From Mycobacterium sp. 1465703.0 (lineage in GTDB: Bacteria; Actinomycetota; Actinomycetes; Mycobacteriales; Mycobacteriaceae), in the NCBI RefSeq assembly GCF_001672975.1, contig NZ_LZKU01000211.1, forward strand, positions 1 through 40,192: a stretch of DNA of 40,192 nucleotides, read 5' to 3'. Shown in pieces: positions 34,756-40,192 of this stretch. How positions within the stretch are numbered: the stretch's first letter is position 1; every line of letters starts with the position of its first letter. Below the pieces are notes generated by a model, which saw nothing but the letters and a program-made list of their open reading frames with translations, was not told the DNA's origin and did not search any database. The position numbers were made by a program, and so were the translations under genes.

Positions 34756-36168
34756 TTAACCGCGCGACGTCGCGAACTCACGCGCGGTGGCCTCCTGCAC
34801 GCGAGCGCGCCGCTCGTCGATCGTCCGGCCCAGCTCCTGTAACAGCAGCGGCTTATCCATCACCAGTTGGACGAGGTGATCGCGGTCGATCTCCAGCGCG
34901 GTCACCTCGTCGATGGCCTGCGCATCGGACAGGTTGGGCTGACGGGTCAGCGCGGTCACACCCAGGAACGAGCCCTCGTTCAGGTCGCCGACTCCGACCA
35001 CCGTTGCGTCCGGGGCGGTGGCGGTCAACCGCACGCCGCCCTCGATCAGAAACGTCATCTTGACGGGCACCCGACCCGCATGCTCGACGATCTCGTTCGC
35101 CCCGTAGCGAACGATTTTCGCGTGCGACGCCAATTCGTGCTGATCCGGTTGGCTGAGCCGCAGTGCCGGCGCCACCATGGTCCGCAACGCCTTTTCGATG
35201 CGCTCCGGCGTCGAAATGTCGTCTTGGGCGCCATCGAGGTGCAGGCCCTCGCGCCGGGCCGCGTACCAGAGCCAGCGCAGGAAAGCGGCTTGCGCCGCCG
35301 AATCATCAGCGGGTGACTTCAGTCCGACGGTGACTCGATACTCGGCACCTCCGGCGGGCACCGACAACGCCATCGCGTCGGGCCTGCGTTGCGGTAGTGC
35401 GTTGGCGACCCGCTCCAGCAGCGCGCATACCCGGTCCGGCGGATCGGCCTCGGAAAAGGTTGTGGTGATTGTCAATTGATGCCCACCGGGCGGGCGGCTG
35501 AGATTGGTGAACGAGGTGGTGGCCAGCACCGAGTTCGGCGTGATCTGCAGTCCATGGCCGGTCTGGATGTGCACCGACCGCCAGTTCGCCTCCACGATCC
35601 GGCCCCGGGCCGCCGAGGTGTCCAGCCAGTCGCCGATCCGGAACGGCTGCTCGAACAACATGAACAGGCCCGACACGATCTGGCCGACCGAATTCTGCAG
35701 CATCAAACCGATGACCACCGAGGTCACGCCCAGCGCGGTGAAAAGACCTCCGACGCGCACCCCCCAGACGTAGGAGAAGATGACCGCCAGACCCACCCCG
35801 ATCAGCACGAACCGGGTGACGTCCAGGAAGATGCCCGGAATCCGCTGGCGCCAGGATCCCTGCGGGGCGCCCTCGAAAACCGTTGCGTTGAGCCCGGACA
35901 ACAGCAGCACCAGCACCACGAAACCGAACACCGTGGCCAGCACCCGAACCGAGGTGAACTGGGCCGGCATCCTGGCCACATTCACCAGCAGCACCAGCAG
36001 CGCGCCCAGTGGAACGAGGTAACTGCGCAGCAGCAGCGCGGGCCGCGCCAGCGGGCTGTTCTTGCGGGTGAGGATCTGATGCCATTCGGTCAGCGCGATC
36101 AGCAGCAGCGGCAGGCCGAACACCACGCCCGCAGCCCAATAAAGTGATGACGAGTCAAAGGTTCTCAC
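34756..36168 (-). CDS. MscS-type mechanosensitive channel with C-terminal cyclic-nucleotide-binding-like domain, Rv2434c-like
   Basis: A 470-residue membrane protein. Hydrophobic segments at about 10-27, 48-65, 75-92, 118-135 and the pore helix 140-172 (GLFTALGVTSVVIGLMLQNSVG), then the MscS beta-domain (PFRIGDWLDTS, VHIQTGHGLQITPNSVL). Residues about 340-455 form a cNMP-binding fold (FLIEGGVRLTATAP). In its phosphate cassette the usual FGE is LGV (402-404) and the Arg that holds the cyclic phosphate is not found in PNLSDAQA, so canonical cAMP binding is doubtful. GTG start 36168 overlaps the cyclase stop by 4 bases (GTGA). Mtb has the same pair as Rv2434c-Rv2435c, at another locus. Confidence 0.9.
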   Translation of the reverse strand: MRTFDSSSLYWAAGVVFGLPLLLIALTEWHQILTRKNSPLARPALLLRSYLVPLGALLVLLVNVARMPAQFTSVRVLATVFGFVVLVLLLSGLNATVFEGAPQGSWRQRIPGIFLDVTRFVLIGVGLAVIFSYVWGVRVGGLFTALGVTSVVIGLMLQNSVGQIVSGLFMLFEQPFRIGDWLDTSAARGRIVEANWRSVHIQTGHGLQITPNSVLATTSFTNLSRPPGGHQLTITTTFSEADPPDRVCALLERVANALPQRRPDAMALSVPAGGAEYRVTVGLKSPADDSAAQAAFLRWLWYAARREGLHLDGAQDDISTPERIEKALRTMVAPALRLSQPDQHELASHAKIVRYGANEIVEHAGRVPVKMTFLIEGGVRLTATAPDATVVGVGDLNEGSFLGVTALTRQPNLSDAQAIDEVTALEIDRDHLVQLVMDKPLLLQELGRTIDERRARVQEATAREFATSRG

Positions 36169-38354
36169 TGGCCCTGCCCTTCCGACAATTTCCAGATCTG
36201 CTGCTCGACACCGCCGACAGTGATGGTGCCCGCCGGGGTGAATCGGCGGATGTCGTGCATGACCTCGTACACCTTTGAGGTGACGTAGATTCCCGATTGC
36301 GTTGTGCTGCCACGGGTTTGATGAGCCAGGTTGACGGCTGCTCCCCACATGTCGTAGACGATGCTGGACCGGCCGACCAGTCCGCTGATCACGTTGCCGG
36401 TGTTGATACCGGCGCGCAAGGAAAGGTGGTAGCCGGTCTTGCTGTTGAAGCGCGCGATGATGTCCTGCATCTCGACGGCGAAGTCGACGGTGCGGTGGAC
36501 GCTGTCCAGGCGCGGGAAGTTCAGGCCGCAACTGGCCAGGTAGCCGTTGTGCAGCGTGCGGATCGGCTCGATACCAAGGGATTCCGCAGCCGAATCGAGT
36601 TCCCGGACCAGTTGGTCGACGAGGCCGACAAGTTCGCGACCGGACAGCTTGCCCGAGATGTCGTCCAGGCCGATGATGTCGGCGAAGATGACGGTGACGT
36701 CCTGGTGCTCCTGGGCGATCGTTTGCTCGCCCTCGCGGTAGCGTCGCGCCACCGGTTCGGGCATCAACGAGCGGAGCAGCCGATCGTTTTCCTTTCGTTG
36801 TTCGGTCAGCAGGTCCTCTTTGATCTGCAGGTTGCGGCTCATGTCGTTGAAAGCGGCCATGAGCTCACCGATTTCGTCTCGTGAGGTGACCGGGATCTTG
36901 ACGTCGTAGTTGCCCGCACTGATCTCCCGGGCGCCGGCCTGCAACCTGCGTATGGGCCGCACGAATATCTGGGCGACCAGCAGCGCGGCCACACAAATGA
37001 CGAAAACCATTGCAGTTGTTGTCAATATCAACGTCTGGGTGAGCGATGCGACCCGGGCGTTGGCCTCCGCGGACTCCCTGGTCGCCAAGATCGACCAATG
37101 CAGGTCGGAATTCGGCAGGGACAATGGGGCATAAGACGCGAGTTCGCGTCGGCCCAGATAACCGGTGTCGGTCACCGTCCCCGCCTCGCCGCGTTGCGCG
37201 GCCCGCACCGCCGCGGTGGCGACGGGCTGGACCAATGTGGTGCCGCCCCACCTGATCGCGGTGTCGACGGTCTCGCGCCGGGAGCCGGCGGCCAGCGCCT
37301 CACGCCGGTATCGCTGCGGATCTTCCAGGAACAAGCGCGAATCGGAGCGCATCAGATTGTCCGGGCCGGCCAGATAGGTCTCGGCGGTCTGGCCCATGCC
37401 CGCGGCCCGCCACTGCTTGTCGGCGGTCATGATCCGATTCACCTTCGCGATCGGTAATGGCAGCGCCAACACTCCGGCGGGCTTGCCCGGTGGACCGATC
37501 GGTGCGACCAACCAGGCGATGGGCTGACCCAGCTGAGGCTGATACGGCTGAAAGTCGGTGATCCACACGAAGTTCACCGACGCCGCGGCCATCGCCTTCT
37601 CGTAGGCGTCACGCAGGTTGGATTGGCGATACGGACCGGTCAGGACGTTGGTGCCCAGCGAGGCGCTCTTGCGCACGGTGTAAACCACGTTGCCCCGGGT
37701 GTCCAGCAGCATCGCGTCCCGGTATTCGAAGCGGGTGGCGATCTCACGGAAGTAGTCGTTGAAGCGGACATTAGCGGCCGACCAGGCACTGCCATCGCCG
37801 GCGTCGTCGGGCGCGGGCCCGGTCGGATTCGAAGACCCATGCGCCGCAACGGTGTAGTGCGCTTGCAGATACCTCTGCGAATTGTTGCTGGGCAGCACGG
37901 CGTCCAAAGCGAGCTTGGTGCCGGTATCGCGCTCCAGCGGTTTGATCAGCCGCTCGTTGTAGAAATCCACCAGCGCTCGCTGCTGGCCTGGGTCGACCGG
38001 CGCGTTGGCCAGTTCGTCGAACCCGGCCGTGAATGCCTGCACCGCTTCCAGCGCGGTGTTGCCCCGGCTGTAGACGACCAGCGAATCCGACAGGTCGGAG
38101 AATAGCGTTTCGATGGCGCGTTTCTGTGCCTCACGCAGCTGCGTCATCCGCTCGGAAGCCGCCGGCAACAGCGCATTGCGCGCGGCGACGTACTCGACCG
38201 TTCCGATCACGCCCAGCGACGCCAGGCTGGACACCAGCAACATCAGCAGCACCTTGGATTGGATGCTGATCCAGGACAGCGCTCGCGGGCGACGCCTTTT
38301 CTTGCGGGCCGGCTTCTGCTCGTCCGGGGGGATCGACTCGGTCGGGCGCATCAC
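36165..38354 (-). CDS. Membrane class III nucleotide cyclase-like receptor, Rv2435c-like
   Basis: A 729-residue receptor: cytoplasmic basic start (PARKKRRRPR), TM1 about 32-54, a Cache-like extracellular domain to about 440, TM2, HAMP (about 470-525: FVRPIRRLQAGAREISAGNYDVKIP), a coiled coil, then a class III cyclase domain from about 545. D559 in IFADIIGLDD is the first metal Asp, and D668 in YDMWG and N675 in AVNLAHQ are in place. The second metal Asp appears as Asn (N603 in TLHNGYLASCG) and the transition-state Arg as Gln (Q679). Both can be misjudged by alignment, but if right, activity as a homodimer is doubtful. GTG 38354 or ATG 38351 starts. Confidence 0.88.
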   Translation of the reverse strand: MMRPTESIPPDEQKPARKKRRRPRALSWISIQSKVLLMLLVSSLASLGVIGTVEYVAARNALLPAASERMTQLREAQKRAIETLFSDLSDSLVVYSRGNTALEAVQAFTAGFDELANAPVDPGQQRALVDFYNERLIKPLERDTGTKLALDAVLPSNNSQRYLQAHYTVAAHGSSNPTGPAPDDAGDGSAWSAANVRFNDYFREIATRFEYRDAMLLDTRGNVVYTVRKSASLGTNVLTGPYRQSNLRDAYEKAMAAASVNFVWITDFQPYQPQLGQPIAWLVAPIGPPGKPAGVLALPLPIAKVNRIMTADKQWRAAGMGQTAETYLAGPDNLMRSDSRLFLEDPQRYRREALAAGSRRETVDTAIRWGGTTLVQPVATAAVRAAQRGEAGTVTDTGYLGRRELASYAPLSLPNSDLHWSILATRESAEANARVASLTQTLILTTTAMVFVICVAALLVAQIFVRPIRRLQAGAREISAGNYDVKIPVTSRDEIGELMAAFNDMSRNLQIKEDLLTEQRKENDRLLRSLMPEPVARRYREGEQTIAQEHQDVTVIFADIIGLDDISGKLSGRELVGLVDQLVRELDSAAESLGIEPIRTLHNGYLASCGLNFPRLDSVHRTVDFAVEMQDIIARFNSKTGYHLSLRAGINTGNVISGLVGRSSIVYDMWGAAVNLAHQTRGSTTQSGIYVTSKVYEVMHDIRRFTPAGTITVGGVEQQIWKLSEGQGQ

Positions 38355-38438
38355 CCGACGTCGACTCGGTGTTGAGTTGACCCGCTACGCCGCGGCCGCG
38401 CTGCTCGCGAGGGCGTTAAGTAGCGCACGCCCGGACGC

Positions 38439-39803
38439 CTACCCCCCGAAGAGCAAATACAAACCGGTGAACGTGTAGCCGACCATCACCAGCATCATCG
38501 TCAGCTGCCCGGTCAGCTGATGTCCGGCGGGCAGCAGCCGCAGGGCTTTGTCGTGCGCGGCGATCACCGCGACGATGTGCCCGGTGACCACGCAGGTCAC
38601 CTTGATCGCGGCGAGCACCGGCGGGTGCATGGACAAGACGTAAGCCACGTGCAGATGCGCCAGGCCGAGCGGGTTCCACCCGTGACCGAACGGGTCGGCC
38701 AGCGCGAACACCGCCTGTTGTCCACGCTCGACCAGATAGGACAGGTAGTGCGCGAAGATGTAGCCCACCACGATCGGGATCAGCGAATGTGCCATCTCGC
38801 CGGGCAATTCACGACGTTGCTCTGCGCTGACGCCGCCGGTAGCGCGTGCCGCGAGTGAAAACGTCACTGCCACAACGCCGATGAAGACAATCAGTCCCGC
38901 GGTGCGCAGCGCCGACGACGACAACGTCGGCGGCGCTCCGAAGTCACGGGTCAGCTGGTCGGAGAAGCCCCGCCACGTCGGCGACGACGAGAAGCTGTCG
39001 AATGCGGTGGACCCGAGGAGCACCGCCAGCAGCACCACGACGCCCGGACGCACCGGCAGCGACGGCAGATGGTCGAGCGGGTTTCCGACCACGATCCGCC
39101 CGGTCTCGAAATTCCGGCGAAATGGCGACAGCCGGGAGACGGCCACGCTGTACACACCGAACGGGTCGGCGCGCGCCAGCCAGCGTTGCCCGCACAACCA
39201 CGCACCGACCAGCATCAGCACGGCGTAGCCGGCTATCCACGCCCTGACCCAGGGCAGCGACGCCGGGTTCGGGCTGGCCAACTCCATCCAGACGAAGGCG
39301 AACAGGCCGACCGCGGCGGGCCGGTAGCCCCAGCCTTCGGGATAGGTCAGTCGCGACCGGCCGAGCCGCTCCGGGGCGATGCGCCGCAACAGCAGATAGA
39401 CCGTGCGCATGGGCGAAATCACCCGCCACACCGGCCCGATGGCCAAGGACAGCGCCACCAACCCGACCCACAACAGCACATAGAACGCGCCCAGCAGCGC
39501 GTTGGACTCCGATTCGGGACCCCACACCCCGGCGGCCACCACCCACGCCGCGAACACCAGGGCCAGCGCAGCGGCCGACCACCGGGTCACCCTGGAATCG
39601 ACGAACGTCGTCAGCGCCGCCGGCAGCGGTCGGCCCGCCTTGAGGGGATCGAACCGCGGCCGTCGCCACGCGAACGCCACCAGGGCGAACGTGAACGTCA
39701 GTGCCCAGGCCGCCCCGACCATCGCGTAGGCGTAGGGCACCGGAAGGTCACCCGACCCCCCGAGCCCGTGCGCGAGCACCACCGCCGCGGCGGCGGAACT
39801 CAC
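38439..39803 (-). CDS. Polytopic membrane protein of unknown function
   Basis: A 454-residue protein with about 11-12 hydrophobic segments spread over its length. It contains conserved-looking His and Arg/Glu motifs near the membrane: GDLPVPYAYAMVGAAWAL at the start, EMAHSLIPIVVGYIFAHYLSYLVERGQQ in the second half (written in parts: EMAHSLIP, YIFAHYLSYLVERG) and TGHIVAVIAAHDKAL near the end. Similar actinobacterial proteins are annotated as fenitrothion hydrolase, from memory and with little evidence of function. GTG start overlaps the lipoprotein stop by 4 bases (GTGA), so the two form a unit. A role in copper or oxidant handling is possible given the cupredoxin-like partner, but unproven. 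Confidence 0.82.
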   Translation of the reverse strand: MSSAAAAVVLAHGLGGSGDLPVPYAYAMVGAAWALTFTFALVAFAWRRPRFDPLKAGRPLPAALTTFVDSRVTRWSAAALALVFAAWVVAAGVWGPESESNALLGAFYVLLWVGLVALSLAIGPVWRVISPMRTVYLLLRRIAPERLGRSRLTYPEGWGYRPAAVGLFAFVWMELASPNPASLPWVRAWIAGYAVLMLVGAWLCGQRWLARADPFGVYSVAVSRLSPFRRNFETGRIVVGNPLDHLPSLPVRPGVVVLLAVLLGSTAFDSFSSSPTWRGFSDQLTRDFGAPPTLSSSALRTAGLIVFIGVVAVTFSLAARATGGVSAEQRRELPGEMAHSLIPIVVGYIFAHYLSYLVERGQQAVFALADPFGHGWNPLGLAHLHVAYVLSMHPPVLAAIKVTCVVTGHIVAVIAAHDKALRLLPAGHQLTGQLTMMLVMVGYTFTGLYLLFGG

Positions 39804-40162
39804 GGCTGCACTTGGATGGTCGCGATTGTGCGGTCCAGATGGTGCAGCTCCACCGCGACGTTGCCGGGAACGTCGACGGCGAACTGGAACGTCTGGTTGG
39901 GTGCCGCCGCGACCTGGAATTTGTGATCGGGCGTGGAATGTACGTGTAGTTCGTCGGCGGCGTCGCTGGTGACGTGCAGGGTGATCTGCTGGTGCACCTT
40001 GGCCTGCAGCGCGGCGTTGGTGGGGTTGACCTGCCCGTGGGCGATGGTCACGTCCATCATCAACGGTTCGGTCGGGGACTTACCCGTCGAGCCGCCGCAG
40101 GCAACCAGGCCGCAGACCAGCGCCGCCGCCCACGCCGCTGTGAGGGTGCTTCGCAATGCCAT
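39800..40162 (-). CDS. Cupredoxin-like lipoprotein
   Basis: A 120-residue lipoprotein. Signal peptide 1-21 with lipobox LVAC, lipid-modified Cys22, then GGSTGKSP linker. The rest is a small beta-sandwich that resembles a secreted cupredoxin family: ADELHVHSTPDH (H73, H75, H80), DVPGNVAVELHHLDR (H107, H108) and IATIQVQP. The canonical blue-copper Cys and Met are absent; the His cluster could bind copper or another metal. Anchored outside the membrane. ATG 40162; the stop overlaps the polytopic protein start by 4 bases. Alternative: a metal-free structural partner of that protein. Confidence 0.85.
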   Translation of the reverse strand: MALRSTLTAAWAAALVCGLVACGGSTGKSPTEPLMMDVTIAHGQVNPTNAALQAKVHQQITLHVTSDAADELHVHSTPDHKFQVAAAPNQTFQFAVDVPGNVAVELHHLDRTIATIQVQP

Positions 40163-40165
40163 GGG

Positions 40166-40192
40166 TTACGCCGCCCGGGGGATCGGTCGCTT
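40166..40192 (-). CDS. C-terminal end of an upstream gene (partial)
   Basis: The last eight codons in frame (KRPIPRAA) followed by TAA, 3 bases before the lipoprotein ATG. Only this end is in the window, so nothing can be said of function. It would be the first gene of the lipoprotein/membrane-protein operon if real. Confidence 0.3.
   Translation of the reverse strand, partial: KRPIPRAA

Overview
The window is chromosomal DNA from a Mycobacterium, most likely a slow-growing non-tuberculous species. The evidence is uniformly high GC with GC-rich third codon positions, many 1-4 base gene overlaps, several promoter -10 hexamers 6-9 nt from a start codon (leaderless style), and a gene order that follows the M. 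tuberculosis (Mtb) interval Rv1546 to Rv1571: Rv1546, dnaE1, fadD11-plsB1, Rv1558, ilvA, treZ-treY-treX, Rv1565c, ripD, Rv1567c, bioA-bioF-bioD, Rv1571. I cannot name the species from sequence alone.

Layout. 1-4263: a 219-bp giant inverted repeat, an Rv1546-like SRPBCC protein and replicative polymerase DnaE1. 4269-6585: a divergent redox/metabolite cluster (metallo-beta-lactamase-fold hydrolase and F420-type PPOX enzyme on the minus strand; MerR regulator and VOC protein on the plus strand) around a MerR-type operator. 6678-10393: FadD11 acyl-CoA ligase overlapping PlsB1 acyltransferase. 10530-15549: an accessory block sitting where Mtb has frdABCD-Rv1556-mmpL6. It holds a membrane GGDEF protein, a broken aldo/keto reductase, a DUF6065-like protein, and a flavin monooxygenase with an uncharacterised partner under an adjacent TetR regulator with twin operators. 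15571-15634: a second palindrome related to the one at the window start. 15730-20467: Rv1558-like nitroreductase, ilvA, a PAP2 phosphatase, and a divergent flavin-binding protein/MocR pair. 20702-26930: the complete TreX-TreY-TreZ glycogen-to-trehalose pathway. 26992-30941: envelope genes (acyltransferase-SGNH protein, non-catalytic RipD, small membrane protein). 31004-34681: biotin genes bioA-bioF-bioD plus a 2H phosphoesterase. 34756-38354: an MscS-type channel with a cyclic-nucleotide-binding-like domain, overlapping a membrane class III cyclase-like protein (the Rv2434c/Rv2435c pair, which lies elsewhere in Mtb). 38439-40192: a polytopic membrane protein overlapping a cupredoxin-like lipoprotein, then the last codons of one more gene.

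The most unusual material is: the two related long palindromes (1-219 and 15571-15634); the TetR-monooxygenase-orphan protein module with clearly readable operators; the cyclase/channel pair in which both the cyclase active site and the nucleotide-binding cassette have lost canonical residues although both reading frames are intact; and the non-catalytic RipD with an 87-bp tandem duplication and an MtrA-like direct repeat upstream.
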